A stretch of DNA of 64,000 nucleotides from Microbulbifer variabilis (GCF_020524905.1 NZ_JAIVKI010000023.1:1-64000), one strand, 5' to 3'. Numbered from the stretch's first letter, positions 49,610-59,324 are shown. Translations and numbers: made by a program. Notes: generated from the letters alone by a model not told the origin.

Positions 49610-50422
49610 TTGGCCACTTATGCTATTGGCGATATTCAGGGCTGTTTCGAATCTTTAAAACGACTACTGAAAAAAATCCATTTTCGCTTTGACCGTGACA
49701 AGTTATGGGTTGCCGGAGATTTGGTTCACCGCGGCGAAGACAGTTTGGGCACCTTGCGCTTTCTCTATGAGCACCGCCAGCAGGTCACCGCTGTTCTCGG
49801 CAATCACGATCTGCACCTACTGGCACTGGCGCATGGCGCCAAGCATCTGGCAGAGAAAGAGCAAGATCTGGCAAAAATTCTTAGGGCAAAGGATTCAGAC
49901 CTTCTATTAAGCTGGCTACAGTCTCTCCCCCTACTGGTACATAAAAAGGGGTATACCATGGTCCACGCCGGCATTCCCCCCATTTGGAGTATTACCAAAG
50001 CCCAGAAACTATCACGCGAAGTCGAATCTGCTCTCTCAGATGAAGCAATGGCAAAAGCTTTTTTTTACGGCATGTACGGTAACGAGCCCCACTGTTGGAA
50101 TGATCATCTAATCGGTATTGAGCGACTGCGCTCTATTACTAATTACTTCACACGGATGCGTTTCTGCAAAGAGGATGGTACCCTCGACCTTGTTACCAAG
50201 CGCGGACCACAAGCATCCCATGGGGATTACAAACCTTGGTTTAGTTTCCCTAATAGAAAAACCAAAAATGACAAAATAATTTTTGGTCACTGGGCCGCCC
50301 TTGAAGGCAGAGCTGATACTGAAAACATTTACGCTTTGGATACAGGCTGTGTTTGGGGAGGATATCTAACCGCCATGCGCCTGGGTGATGAAGAGTTCTT
50401 TTGTACTGACTGTAGTCTGTAA
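49610..50422 (+). CDS. apaH: Diadenosine tetraphosphatase (symmetrical Ap4A hydrolase)
   Basis: Metallophosphatase splitting Ap4A to two ADP and, in enterics, removing Np4 RNA caps. The motifs are AIGDIQGCFESL, VAGDLVHRGEDSLGTLRF, VLGNHDLHLLALA and MVHAGIPPIWS. Length 270 residues. The start is TTG at 49610 (MATYAIGDIQG), with a GGGGGA stretch about eight bases upstream. It ends the core block; the AT-richer ABC pair follows on the other strand. Confidence 0.95.
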   Translation: MATYAIGDIQGCFESLKRLLKKIHFRFDRDKLWVAGDLVHRGEDSLGTLRFLYEHRQQVTAVLGNHDLHLLALAHGAKHLAEKEQDLAKILRAKDSDLLLSWLQSLPLLVHKKGYTMVHAGIPPIWSITKAQKLSREVESALSDEAMAKAFFYGMYGNEPHCWNDHLIGIERLRSITNYFTRMRFCKEDGTLDLVTKRGPQASHGDYKPWFSFPNRKTKNDKIIFGHWAALEGRADTENIYALDTGCVWGGYLTAMRLGDEEFFCTDCSL

Positions 50423-50636
50423 ATTTCAACAGAGTATATATCAGGGTATTTTAAAATGGACTCATGGGGGCGCCCCCCCTTCAAGGCATATAACCGATCA
50501 GAGCATTTACCTTAAAAAATTCAGAATACAAACCAACCTATCCCCCTGCCGGAGAACTGGAAGGTTTGAAAGCTTAGATTTTTTTAGTCACCTTTCCCTC
50601 TCTACCTACAACACTAATGATATTTACTTAATCTAC

Positions 50637-51587
50637 CTATCCTGTCCCAGCCGAATACGACAAACTCATTAACATCATGCCTGAGACAGCTAATAGGGGG
50701 GCCAAAATAACACGTCCATTCTTTTTAAGTGAGAGTAAAGCAAGCACTGCTGCAGCGAGCATATAAATCAAGAAATAGACTACCGATTCAAACCCATTCA
50801 TCACGAAGATTAGTAGTGCCCCTGGAGTAACTATCAGAAGCCCCATCAAGTATTCCTGAATTACAATCATTCCCTCACTGCAGGATTTAATCATCATCCA
50901 AAATCTGACCTGAGCCTCATCTTCCAGAATGGAATTAATTGCAAAGGCAAGAAATAGTGCTGAACCTACTCCTAGCACAATACGTAAGGCAATCAATAGG
51001 CTAGCAGTTGTCAATGCATAGCAGTAAATGGCAATTGCCAATGCCATCAGCAACCTGTTTACTAAACGCGCATTTTTTATAAAAAAAGGTTTTCGCCAAG
51101 CAAAATAAAATTGTCCATATCTGAGAATCCCTAAAACAAAAAAAGAAAGTATTTGGAATGTACAAAATAGAGAAAACCAGAAAAAATATTCGAAGAAATT
51201 GAATGGCTCATCCAGGTACCACAACACCAAAAGGGGTAGCACCCACACCCCCCAAAAGAACGGATTATATTTTAGCTGAACCAGGCAGAGAGATTTAACC
51301 AACTCTTCAACATTAAAACAGCTCAGATACCATTTTAGCTCTGTTGGTACCGGCGATAACAAAAGTCCTGAAACAGCAAAAACAAGGTGTACGACCAGTA
51401 GTATAGATAAGCAAGCATTTACAGTTTCGCCTTCTTCTGTCAATAACAAGCTTACAGGGAGGTGGATCACTAGCAATGCGGGGGCCAATATAGAAGCGAG
51501 CCCGATTAACAACCATTGGTTTGCCTCAACCCAAACCTTAAGCCTATGTTTCAACCCTGCAATCAACAAATCCTGTACAGAGACACT
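50637..51587 (-). CDS. Polytopic membrane protein, probable ABC permease
   Basis: I do not recognise the family. The 317-residue product has about eight strongly hydrophobic segments spread over its length and almost no soluble domain. A charged cytosolic segment lies near RKPFFIKNARLVNRL. Its GTG start lies at the stop of the ATPase gene (the two genes overlap by four bases, GTGA), so the pair is translationally coupled and the protein is most likely the membrane half of an ABC exporter. Codon use is A/T-richer than in lptD or apaH, which suggests transfer or relaxed selection. Substrate unknown. The annotated right edge here is 51587 to 51590, where the GTG sits. Confidence 0.6.
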   Translation of the reverse strand, partial: SVSVQDLLIAGLKHRLKVWVEANQWLLIGLASILAPALLVIHLPVSLLLTEEGETVNACLSILLVVHLVFAVSGLLLSPVPTELKWYLSCFNVEELVKSLCLVQLKYNPFFWGVWVLPLLVLWYLDEPFNFFEYFFWFSLFCTFQILSFFVLGILRYGQFYFAWRKPFFIKNARLVNRLLMALAIAIYCYALTTASLLIALRIVLGVGSALFLAFAINSILEDEAQVRFWMMIKSCSEGMIVIQEYLMGLLIVTPGALLIFVMNGFESVVYFLIYMLAAAVLALLSLKKNGRVILAPLLAVSGMMLMSLSYSAGTG

Positions 51588-52165
51588 CACAACGTAATCT
51601 CCGTTTCCTTTGCTAAAAAAGAAACCTTGCTATGACTTGTATAGATAAGCATTCCAGAATAGTTTGATAGATATTCAACTAAAACTCCCATAGCCACCTT
51701 ATCAAGAGCATTAAAAGGTTCATCTAATAACAGGGCTCCCCTTTCTTTTCGTAAAGCACAAACTATGGCTACCTTTCTTTTTTGCCCTTCGGATAGACCT
51801 GAAATTCTTGTGCAAGAATGAATATTACACAAAAACTCTGTTTCAAAGACTTTCAATTGGTCAGAAATTGGAGCCTGACAGGCAGACAAAATCTCATTAA
51901 CAGTCAAATATTCAGGAAGTAAAATTGCACTGGAAAATACTCCACACATGCTTCTCCTGCTTGATTTTTTACTCTCTCCAAGCAAGTTAATACTACCGGA
52001 TGAAATAGGAATCAGGCCTGACACCCCTAATAAAAAGCTTGTTTTACCCGAACCATTCTTCCCTGATATTTTTATTATCTGAGCAGTAGTAGATAAGCAT
52101 AAATCTGCAATAACTCTTTTTGCACCCCTATGAATACTTAAGGTATCAAATATCAATCGATTCAA
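51587..52165 (-). CDS. ABC transporter ATP-binding protein, orphan pair
   Basis: Small nucleotide-binding domain of 192 residues: Walker A GKNGSGKTS, signature LSEGQ (less common than LSGGQ), Walker B ALLLDEP and the switch histidine in YTSHS. The chosen TTG at 52165 has GGAG ten bases upstream and starts just before the first strand; the frame runs to a TTG at 52207 and neither start is strong. The domain is compact, as in export-type ABC-2 or haem-exporter (CcmA-like) ATPases. CcmA-like is possible, but no ccmB/C genes are present. It is coupled to the membrane protein by overlap, and galE is separated by a terminator. Confidence 0.75.
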   Translation of the reverse strand: MNRLIFDTLSIHRGAKRVIADLCLSTTAQIIKISGKNGSGKTSFLLGVSGLIPISSGSINLLGESKKSSRRSMCGVFSSAILLPEYLTVNEILSACQAPISDQLKVFETEFLCNIHSCTRISGLSEGQKRKVAIVCALRKERGALLLDEPFNALDKVAMGVLVEYLSNYSGMLIYTSHSKVSFLAKETEITL

Positions 52166-52256
52166 TGCGTCTTCACTCCATAAAGAAGAAATCACCCTTA
52201 ACAACAAGGAATAAAGACCTATTGCAATAATAATGGTTCCACTGGATTAGAGAATT

Positions 52257-52287
52257 ATAAAAAGTAGCGGGCTCCCTCCCACTACTT
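52257..52287 (-). terminator. Intrinsic terminator after galE
   Basis: On the minus strand AAGTAGTGGG, a 6-base loop, and CCCGCTACTT (52262-52287; one wobble pair) are followed by TTTATAATT. It lies about 25 bp after the galE stop. Confidence 0.75.
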
Positions 52288-52310
52288 AGCATTGCCTTCA
52301 GTTGAAAAAA

Positions 52311-53339
52311 TTACTTTATTTCGTAACCACTTGGATTTTTAGACTGCCAACGCCAGGTGTCTTCGACCATTCGCTCCAAGCTATATTCAGCCTTCCAGCC
52401 AAGTTCATTTTCCGCCAAAGTCGAATCTGCATAACATTCAGCAACATCTCCTGGTCGACGTGATGCAATTTTATAGGGTACAGATTTGCCACTAGCGGCT
52501 TCAAATGCCCGCACTACATCTAATACTGAACTTCCCTTACCCGTACCAAGATTGTAGGTGTAACATCCGACTTGAGTTGAAGGTTTACTCAGCATATTCA
52601 ATGCAGCCAAATGACCTCGGGCCAGATCTACCACATGGATATAATCTCTTACACCTGTACCATCTACCGTGGCATAATCGTCACCAAAGATTTGTAGAAA
52701 CGGCTGCCGTCCCACAGCAACCTGAGCAACATAAGGCAATAAGTTATTGGGAATTCCACGAGGGTCTTCACCGATTTGACCACTCACGTGAGCACCAATT
52801 GGATTAAAGTAGCGTAGAAGACTTATTTTCCAATGGTTGGTTGGCGCTGCGCAAATATCCCTCATTATATTCTCAACCATCAGCTTACTTGAGCCATACG
52901 GATTTGTGGCACCAGTGGGAAAGCCTTCACGAATTGGTACCGTTTCTGGGTCACCATAGACTGTGGCTGATGAACTGAAGATCATTTTCCTAACATCAAA
53001 TTCTTCCATCACAGCCATTAGAGCTAGGGTACCAGCAACGTTATTTTGGTAATAACGTAAAGGCTGAGTTACGGATTCACCTACTGCCTTAAGACCGGCA
53101 AAATGGATTACTGCTTCTATTTTGTGATCCGTAAATACCTGGCGAATCCCAGGCATATCATTGATGTCTAGATTGAAGAAAGGTAATTCTTTACCAGTGA
53201 TCAATTCTACCCTCTTCAAAGCCTCGCGGTTACTATTAGAGAGATTATCCAGCACAACTGGCTGTAAACCTGCCGAAAGCAGCTCTACACAGGTATGGCT
53301 ACCAATATAACCAGCACCCCCTGTCACTAAAATCTCCAT
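52311..53339 (-). CDS. galE: UDP-glucose 4-epimerase
   Basis: Interconverts UDP-glucose and UDP-galactose, supplying galactose for envelope glycans. Extended SDR: NAD motif GGAGYIGSHT, SSSATVYGDPE with the catalytic serine, YGSSKLMVE with the YxxxK pair, and the sugar-binding RYFNPIGAH. Length 342 residues. No other gal genes are nearby, so a role in polysaccharide synthesis is more likely than galactose catabolism. GGAG lies a few bases before the ATG. Confidence 0.96.
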   Translation of the reverse strand: MEILVTGGAGYIGSHTCVELLSAGLQPVVLDNLSNSNREALKRVELITGKELPFFNLDINDMPGIRQVFTDHKIEAVIHFAGLKAVGESVTQPLRYYQNNVAGTLALMAVMEEFDVRKMIFSSSATVYGDPETVPIREGFPTGATNPYGSSKLMVENIMRDICAAPTNHWKISLLRYFNPIGAHVSGQIGEDPRGIPNNLLPYVAQVAVGRQPFLQIFGDDYATVDGTGVRDYIHVVDLARGHLAALNMLSKPSTQVGCYTYNLGTGKGSSVLDVVRAFEAASGKSVPYKIASRRPGDVAECYADSTLAENELGWKAEYSLERMVEDTWRWQSKNPSGYEIK

Positions 53340-53693
53340 ATCAGCTCCTCATAAATCCACGTACTTCTTGTAGGCCGCAAGTAAAGACCAAAACTGCCAT
53401 TGAATTCAACCTTTCTGGATGACAATTCAGTGCCGTAGTGAACCAGAAAGCTATGCTGGAGAAGCCGGGACTGTTTCATCAGGCTCGGGGAAGAACAAAG
53501 TTAGCAACGGCGATAATGAATAGCGCTTTATGCCGGGCGACTCTCATGCAAGGAATGACTGAATAACCGCCAACCACGCATCTTGTGGGAAGAGCAGTAG
53601 AAACAGTCTTCGAAACAACTAGTCAGTGCTCTGATTCCAAACGATAAGCAGGACGCTGGACTCTGCCCACCAGGCTACAGGGAGGTAAATATT
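53340..53693. other. Intergenic region upstream of prkA
   Basis: This 354-bp gap between divergent galE and prkA holds no credible gene. A GG-N10-GC arrangement (GG 53536-53537, GC 53548-53549) in CGGGCGACTCTCATGCAAGG is a weak sigma54-like candidate; E. coli yeaGH is under RpoN/NtrC and RpoS control, which makes it worth noting. AGGGAGG stands about eight bases before the prkA ATG. I see no clear sigma70 promoter. Confidence 0.4.
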
Positions 53694-55616
53694 ATGACAA
53701 TTTTTAATCATTACCTGGAAAGATACGAGTCAATCCAGGATGAAGAGCTCAGTATTCAGGAATACCTGGAACTCTGTAAAACGGACCGCAGCGCCTATGC
53801 CTCACCCGCTGAGAGAATGCTGATGGCGATTGGAGAGGCAGAACTAATTGATACCTCCCGCGACCCTCGCCTATCACGTATTTTCTGTAACAAAGTTATC
53901 AAACGTTACAAAGCCTTCAGTGAGTTCTATGGCATGGAAGAGGCCATAGAGCAGATCGTATCGTTCTTCCGCCATGCAGCCCAGGGTTTAGAGGAGAAAA
54001 AGCAAATTCTTTATTTATTGGGACCTGTCGGCGGCGGCAAGTCCTCTCTGGCAGAACGCCTTAAGGCACTTATGGAGCAGGTTCCTATATACGCTATCAA
54101 GAACTCTCCGGTTTTTGAGTCTCCTCTGAGCTTGTTCTCCCCGAATGAAGATGGTCGTATCCTTGAGGAGGACTACGGCATTGCAAGGCGCTATGTAAAT
54201 ACCATCATGTCACCCTGGGCAGTTAAACGCCTACATGAATTCAAAGGCGACATCAGTAAGTTCAGGGTAGTGAAAATTCGCCCATCGATCCTTGATCAAG
54301 TTGCTATCTCTAAAACTGAACCCGGTGATGAAAATAACCAGGATATTTCCTCGCTAGTCGGAAAAATTGATATTCGAAAGCTTGAGGATTTTCCTCAAAA
54401 TGATCCAGATGCCTACAGCTTCTCAGGTAGCCTTTGCCGTGCCAACCAAGGGTTGATGGAATTTGTGGAGATGTTTAAGGCTCCGATCAAAGTGCTGCAC
54501 CCCCTACTCACAGCAACCCAAGAAGGTAATTACAACAGCACCGAAGGACTCGGATCTATACCGTTCAATGGCACCATTCTCGCGCACTCCAATGAGTCTG
54601 AGTGGCAGTCCTTCCGCAACAACCGTAATAATGAAGCATTTCTTGACCGAATTTACATCGTCAAAGTGCCCTATTGCGTTCGAGTTCACGAAGAAATCAG
54701 AATTTATCAAAAACTTTTGGAAAACAGCTCCCTATCAAAAGCTCCTTGTGCGCCCGACACCCTACGCATGCTGGCTCAATTTTCTGTTCTTTCTCGTGTT
54801 AAAAATCCAGAGAACTCAAGTCTCTACTCGAAGATGCGTATCTATGACGGTGAGAATCTCAAGGATACCGATCCAAAAGCAAAAACCATTCAAGAGTATC
54901 GAGATAATGCCGGTGTCGATGAAGGTATGAATGGGCTATCCACTCGCTTTGCCTTCAAAATACTTTCTAAAGTTTTCAATTTTGATGCTACGGAAGTGGC
55001 GGCCAATCCAGTGCATTTACTCTATGTCCTTGAGCAACAAATCGAACAGGAACAGTTTCCACCGGAAATACAGGAAAACTATCTTGGCTTTATCAAAGAA
55101 TATTTGGCCCCAAGGTATGTCGAATTTATTGGCAAGGAAATTCAAACGGCCTATCTTGAATCTTACGCCGAATATGGTCAAAACTTATTTGATCGGTACG
55201 TCACTTATGCGGATTTCTGGATTCAAGATCAGGAATACCGAGATCCAGAGACCGGTGAAATTCTTGATCGTGGCGCACTAAATGAGGAGTTGGAGAAAAC
55301 TGAAAAGCCCGCAGGGATATCCAATCCAAAAGACTTCCGGAACGAAATTGTCAATTTTGTTCTACGTGCTCGAGCCAACAACCAAGGGAAAAATCCAGAC
55401 TGGCGCTCCTATGAGAAACTGCGTGCCGTTATTGAGAAAAAGATGTTCTCCAACACCGAGGATCTCCTACCAGTAATTTCCTTTAACACCAAGGCTTCAG
55501 CGGATGACAAGCGCAAGCATGCCGATTTTGTTGCCCGCATGGTGGAACGTGGCTATACAGAGAAGCAGGTTAGATTATTATCAGAATGGTATCTGCGAGT
55601 GCGCAAATCACAGTAA
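53694..55616 (+). CDS. prkA: PrkA-family serine protein kinase (YeaG)
   Basis: Cytosolic AAA-type protein of 640 residues of the PrkA/YeaG family, involved in stationary-phase and nutrient-stress responses. An N-terminal AAA domain has Walker A GPVGGGKSS (about 105-113); the C-terminal part resembles cAMP-dependent kinases weakly in the family. It heads the prkA-yeaH-spoVR order conserved across proteobacteria. AGGGAGG precedes the ATG. The gene is less GC-rich than the core genes but full length and without frameshift. Confidence 0.94.
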   Translation: MTIFNHYLERYESIQDEELSIQEYLELCKTDRSAYASPAERMLMAIGEAELIDTSRDPRLSRIFCNKVIKRYKAFSEFYGMEEAIEQIVSFFRHAAQGLEEKKQILYLLGPVGGGKSSLAERLKALMEQVPIYAIKNSPVFESPLSLFSPNEDGRILEEDYGIARRYVNTIMSPWAVKRLHEFKGDISKFRVVKIRPSILDQVAISKTEPGDENNQDISSLVGKIDIRKLEDFPQNDPDAYSFSGSLCRANQGLMEFVEMFKAPIKVLHPLLTATQEGNYNSTEGLGSIPFNGTILAHSNESEWQSFRNNRNNEAFLDRIYIVKVPYCVRVHEEIRIYQKLLENSSLSKAPCAPDTLRMLAQFSVLSRVKNPENSSLYSKMRIYDGENLKDTDPKAKTIQEYRDNAGVDEGMNGLSTRFAFKILSKVFNFDATEVAANPVHLLYVLEQQIEQEQFPPEIQENYLGFIKEYLAPRYVEFIGKEIQTAYLESYAEYGQNLFDRYVTYADFWIQDQEYRDPETGEILDRGALNEELEKTEKPAGISNPKDFRNEIVNFVLRARANNQGKNPDWRSYEKLRAVIEKKMFSNTEDLLPVISFNTKASADDKRKHADFVARMVERGYTEKQVRLLSEWYLRVRKSQ

Positions 55617-55801
55617 CTGATTTATTACAGTTACCGTTAGTGATTCTCAAATACCTGAATGAGAGTGTTTCGACCTTAATAGAGCTGAAAATTTCAACTG
55701 CTTAGGGCCCCGGTCGGGGCCCAATAGCTAGAAAGAGTGTTTCTGAATAGATTGCTTGGTGGCCTTTGCCAGATTGTTTTATTCAGACGAAAGGCAGAAA
55801 T

Positions 55802-57085
55802 ATGAGCTACATCATCGACCGCCGCCTAAATGGGAAAAAGAAAAGTACTGTTAATCGCCAGCGCTTTTTAAGGCGCTATAAGGCCCATATTAAAAAAGCT
55901 GTAGGCGACGCAATGAACAGCCGCTCCATAATGGATATGGATAAGGGCGAGCGTATCAGTATTCCCACCCGAGATATCAGCGAACCTCTGTTTTCCCACG
56001 GCAATGGCGGCCATACTGAACGTGTTCTTCCCGGTAATAAAGAATTTACTGCAGGCGATCGTATACCACGTCAACCCCCTAAAGGTGGCGATGGTAATGG
56101 TGGCGGTGCCAGTGACAGCGGCGAGGGCGTTGATGATTTTGTCTTCCAAATTTCCCAGGAAGAGTTCCTGGACTTTATGTTTGAAGGATTACAGCTGCCC
56201 AATATGATCAAACGGAGACTCGCCGGCAATGAATCTTTTCAAGTGGTTCGGGCGGGCATAAGCAACGAAGGCACCCCTGGTCGTCTAAATGTCATTCGCT
56301 CCCTAAGAGCCGCGCATGCACGCCGCATCGCCTTAACTAGCAATAAAAGAAGACATATCCGCAATCTAGAGGAATCGCTGGAACTAGAAGAACAAAAAGA
56401 GTCCGCTCTGCGCGATCAACGAAAGATAGAAGCTCTGAAAAGCGAAATTGCAGAGTTGCGCAAACGGGTTGGCCGGGTGCCATTCCTTGATGATTTTGAT
56501 CTGAAATATAACTTGCTAATCCGGCAGCCGAAACCACGCTCACGGGCGGTTATGTTCTGCCTTATGGACGTATCTGGCTCCATGAATCAAGCCACCAAGG
56601 ATATGGCCAAACGCTTTTTCCTATTGCTCTACCTTTTCTTGCAACGCAGTTATGAATACACAGAAGTCGTTTTTATCCGTCACCATACCAGCGCCAAGGA
56701 AGTCGACGAAGAGGAATTTTTTTATTCACGTGAGACCGGAGGCACTATTGTTTCCAGCGCCCTAAAATTAATGAGACGAATTATGCGGGATCGCTACCCG
56801 GACAGCGAATGGAATATTTATGGGGCCCAAGCTTCCGATGGCGATAATTGGAATGATGACTCAAGCACCTGCCATCGCATCCTTATCGATGACATCATGC
56901 CCCATGTACAGTACTACTCCTATGTTGAGATCACTCCCAGAGACCATCAAGCCCTGTGGGAAGAATACGAAAGCGTGCGTGCGCTGTTCCCCAATCACTT
57001 CGCCATGGAGCAAATTGTGGATGTGCAGGATATCTACCCGGTATTCCGCCAACTGTTCAGCCAGAAGGTGACCGCTCGATGCTAG
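55802..57085 (+). CDS. yeaH: YeaH/YhbH family protein (DUF444)
   Basis: Protein of 427 residues that works with PrkA in the stress response of E. coli and relatives. The N-terminus is [27 protein letters not shown]; a Gly-rich linker (about 92-110) and a charged coiled coil (about 190-230) follow. The C-terminal half is a von Willebrand A-like domain with the metal site [18 protein letters not shown]. The ATG at 55802 follows AAGG; the frame extends 12 codons upstream to 55766. It lies 185 bp after prkA and overlaps the next gene by seven bases. Confidence 0.93.
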   Translation: MSYIIDRRLNGKKKSTVNRQRFLRRYKAHIKKAVGDAMNSRSIMDMDKGERISIPTRDISEPLFSHGNGGHTERVLPGNKEFTAGDRIPRQPPKGGDGNGGGASDSGEGVDDFVFQISQEEFLDFMFEGLQLPNMIKRRLAGNESFQVVRAGISNEGTPGRLNVIRSLRAAHARRIALTSNKRRHIRNLEESLELEEQKESALRDQRKIEALKSEIAELRKRVGRVPFLDDFDLKYNLLIRQPKPRSRAVMFCLMDVSGSMNQATKDMAKRFFLLLYLFLQRSYEYTEVVFIRHHTSAKEVDEEEFFYSRETGGTIVSSALKLMRRIMRDRYPDSEWNIYGAQASDGDNWNDDSSTCHRILIDDIMPHVQYYSYVEITPRDHQALWEEYESVRALFPNHFAMEQIVDVQDIYPVFRQLFSQKVTARC

Positions 57086-58668
57086 ACAAATTTGCCGGCG
57101 GCGATGATTCGCAAAAACCAGAGTCTGTAAATCCCATCTCTACATCCTCAGAGTGGACATTTGAGTTAATCCAGGAATATGACCGCGCTATAGGCGCACT
57201 GGCTGACGAATTCGGCCTGGATACTTACCCCAATCAAATTGAGGTAATCAGCTCTGAGCAAATGATGGATGCCTACTCATCGGTGGGTATGCCAGTGGGC
57301 TACAACCACTGGTCATTCGGCAAACAATTTATTAGCGTTGAGAATAATTATCAACGCGGCCTAATGGGACTTGCCTACGAAATTGTTATTAACTCCAACC
57401 CCTGTATCGCGTATCTTATGGAAGAAAACACCATGACGATGCAGGCTCTGGTAATCGCTCACGCCTCCTATGGGCACAACTCTTTCTTCAAGGGAAATTA
57501 CCTTTTTCGCTCCTGGACTGATGCCAGCAGCATTATCGATTATCTGATTTTTGCCAAAAATTACATCTCTCGTTGTGAGGAGCGTCATGGTCTCAATGAA
57601 GTCGAGGCTGTACTGGACTCCTGCCATGCTTTGATGAATTACGGCGTTGACCGCTATAAACGACCGTATCCCATTTCTGCTATCGAAGAGGAACGCCAGC
57701 AACAGGAGCGCGAGGAATATCGACAGCGGCAGCTAAACGATCTCTGGCGAACAATTCCAAAACTTGGGGACGGCGCTGAAGCCTCGAATGAAAAACGTTT
57801 TCCAGAAGAGCCACAGGAAAACATCCTCTACTTTATTGAGAAAAATGCTCCCCTGCTCGAAGGCTGGCAAAGGGAATTGGTGCGTATCGTACGCAAGCTC
57901 GCCCAGTATTTTTATCCACAGCGTCAAACCCAGGTAATGAACGAAGGCTGGGCCACTTTCTGGCACTACACATTATTGACAGAGCTCTACCGGCGTGGTC
58001 GTGTCACGGAAGGCTTTATGATGGAGTTCTTACAAAGCCACACCAATGTGATTTACCAACCCAGTTTTGACAGTCCCTATTACAACGGCATCAACCCATA
58101 CACTCTGGGTTTTAGTATATTTAGTGACCTCAGGCGCATCTGTGAAGACCCTACCGATGAAGATCGCCGCTGGTTTCCAGATATCGCTGGGAGTAATTGG
58201 CGAGAGACACTGCATTTTGCCATGCGCGACTTTAAGGACGAGAGTTTTATCCTGCAGTTTCTCTCCCCAAAAGTAATGCGCGATATGAAACTTTTTTGTA
58301 TCAGTGACAACGACCAGGAAAATGAAATTGTTGTCAGCGCAATCCATGACGAAAGTGGTTATCGACAGTTACGGGAAAATCTCGCTGGCCAATATAACTT
58401 AGGTAACCGGGAACCTAACATCCAGGTTTACTCTGTAGATACACGGGGAGACCGCTCCCTAACCCTAAACCATACCCAGCATCGCCGCCGCCCATTAAGC
58501 AAAGATACACCCGAGGTTTTAAGGCATCTACACAGGCTTTGGGGTTTTGATATACACCTAAATAGCCTCAACGGGGATGAAATTACGGCTAGCTACCACT
58601 GCCCTGAACAGGGCCGAGACAGGCAGGAGGGAGAAGAGGAATCAATGCTCATTCCGAAACCCATCTGA
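57079..58668 (+). CDS. spoVR: SpoVR-family protein (YcgB)
   Basis: Cytosolic protein of 529 residues, third member of the prkA-yeaH-spoVR set. Characteristic sequences are WNHWSFGK-like [33 protein letters not shown], and [13 protein letters not shown] with conserved histidines and glutamate. It is named after a Bacillus spore-cortex gene, but the biochemical activity is unknown. The ATG at 57079 sits inside the end of yeaH, with AAGGTGA eight bases upstream; the frame remains open to 56956. A 38-bp perfect palindrome follows the stop. Confidence 0.94.
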   Translation: MLDKFAGGDDSQKPESVNPISTSSEWTFELIQEYDRAIGALADEFGLDTYPNQIEVISSEQMMDAYSSVGMPVGYNHWSFGKQFISVENNYQRGLMGLAYEIVINSNPCIAYLMEENTMTMQALVIAHASYGHNSFFKGNYLFRSWTDASSIIDYLIFAKNYISRCEERHGLNEVEAVLDSCHALMNYGVDRYKRPYPISAIEEERQQQEREEYRQRQLNDLWRTIPKLGDGAEASNEKRFPEEPQENILYFIEKNAPLLEGWQRELVRIVRKLAQYFYPQRQTQVMNEGWATFWHYTLLTELYRRGRVTEGFMMEFLQSHTNVIYQPSFDSPYYNGINPYTLGFSIFSDLRRICEDPTDEDRRWFPDIAGSNWRETLHFAMRDFKDESFILQFLSPKVMRDMKLFCISDNDQENEIVVSAIHDESGYRQLRENLAGQYNLGNREPNIQVYSVDTRGDRSLTLNHTQHRRRPLSKDTPEVLRHLHRLWGFDIHLNSLNGDEITASYHCPEQGRDRQEGEEESMLIPKPI

Positions 58669-58670
58669 AT

Positions 58671-58708
58671 TTTGCCCGGGAGCTTTTTTAAAAAAGCTCC
58701 CGGGCAAA
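58671..58708. repeat. Perfect 38-bp palindrome after spoVR
   Basis: Bases 58671-58689 and 58690-58708 are exact complements with no loop. The arms contain GCCCGGGAGC next to the stop codon side, and T6/A6 meets at the centre. It separates spoVR from the convergent HTH gene. As RNA it would form a very stable hairpin, but the T-tract is at the apex and no U-tract follows, so it is not a textbook terminator. Confidence 0.8.
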
Positions 58709-58751
58709 TGGGGCGAATGACCTGGAATAAATCTAAGCAGAAAAGCTTGGC

Positions 58752-59324
58752 TTAGTGATCAGCCTCTAACAACAACCTAGCTTTAGCAGCCAGTTCACCG
58801 CGCTCCTCGCGATGTGCCAGGAGGGCATCCGCTCCTGCATCTAACCAGCGAGCTTTATCCTGATCCTCTTCGGCAGCCACGACCAGAATACGCAGGTTGC
58901 TATACTCACTGCGCGACCTCAGATAATCCAGCACCTGGAACCCACCATCACCAACCAAAGCGGCGTCAACCACTAACAACGTCGGCTTGGCATTAGCCAT
59001 TAAAATGCCCGCAGAGAAGCTATCACCAGCTACCTCGATATCACAGCCGATATTTTTCAGAGCCTGCAGGCCTGAAGAAGTCAGCTCCGGGTCTGTTGTT
59101 AGCAACAGTACTTTGCGGCTAGGTACAGCCAGGTCATTCGGCACTGGCATAGAGTTATCCCGTAGGAAGCCCACGAAGTCCTCTACACAAATGCGATGGT
59201 CGCCACGCCCCGGAAGTTTGTAAGCTTTGAGCTGCCCCCGCTCAATCCAGCGAATCACCGTTCGGAAATTGACCCCACAATACCGAGCCGCTTCCCCGGT
59301 GGTTAGCACATGTAGTTCGCTCAT
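58752..59324 (-). CDS. MerR-like helix-turn-helix fused to a receiver-like domain
   Basis: Protein of 190 residues. The N-terminal 55 residues form an excisionase/MerR-type winged helix (LTTGEAARYCGVNFRTVIRWIERGQLKAYKLPGRGDHRI). The rest (about 65-185) has the fold pattern of a response-regulator receiver: KVLLLTTDPELT, LLVVDAALVGDGGFQVLDYL with a possible phosphorylation aspartate, and ILVVAAEEDQDKARWLDAGADALLA. The acidic pair that binds Mg2+ is mostly missing (TTDPE), and the C-terminal Lys is not in the usual place, so it may be a pseudo-receiver. The ATG at 59324 has GGGGAG seven bases upstream; the frame extends to 59342. It converges on spoVR, so it may regulate the prkA-yeaH-spoVR unit; this is inference. 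Confidence 0.8.
   Translation of the reverse strand: MSELHVLTTGEAARYCGVNFRTVIRWIERGQLKAYKLPGRGDHRICVEDFVGFLRDNSMPVPNDLAVPSRKVLLLTTDPELTSSGLQALKNIGCDIEVAGDSFSAGILMANAKPTLLVVDAALVGDGGFQVLDYLRSRSEYSNLRILVVAAEEDQDKARWLDAGADALLAHREERGELAAKARLLLEADH

Noticed and set aside
50385..50672. Plus-strand frame of 95 codons overlapping the end of apaH and running into the ABC region.
   Set aside because: It begins inside apaH in another frame and shows no protein-like composition or start signal.
50637..52207. Haem exporter CcmAB as an explanation for the orphan ABC pair.
   Set aside because: The ATPase is CcmA-sized, but the membrane protein has about eight helices and does not look like CcmB (six), and no other ccm genes are nearby.
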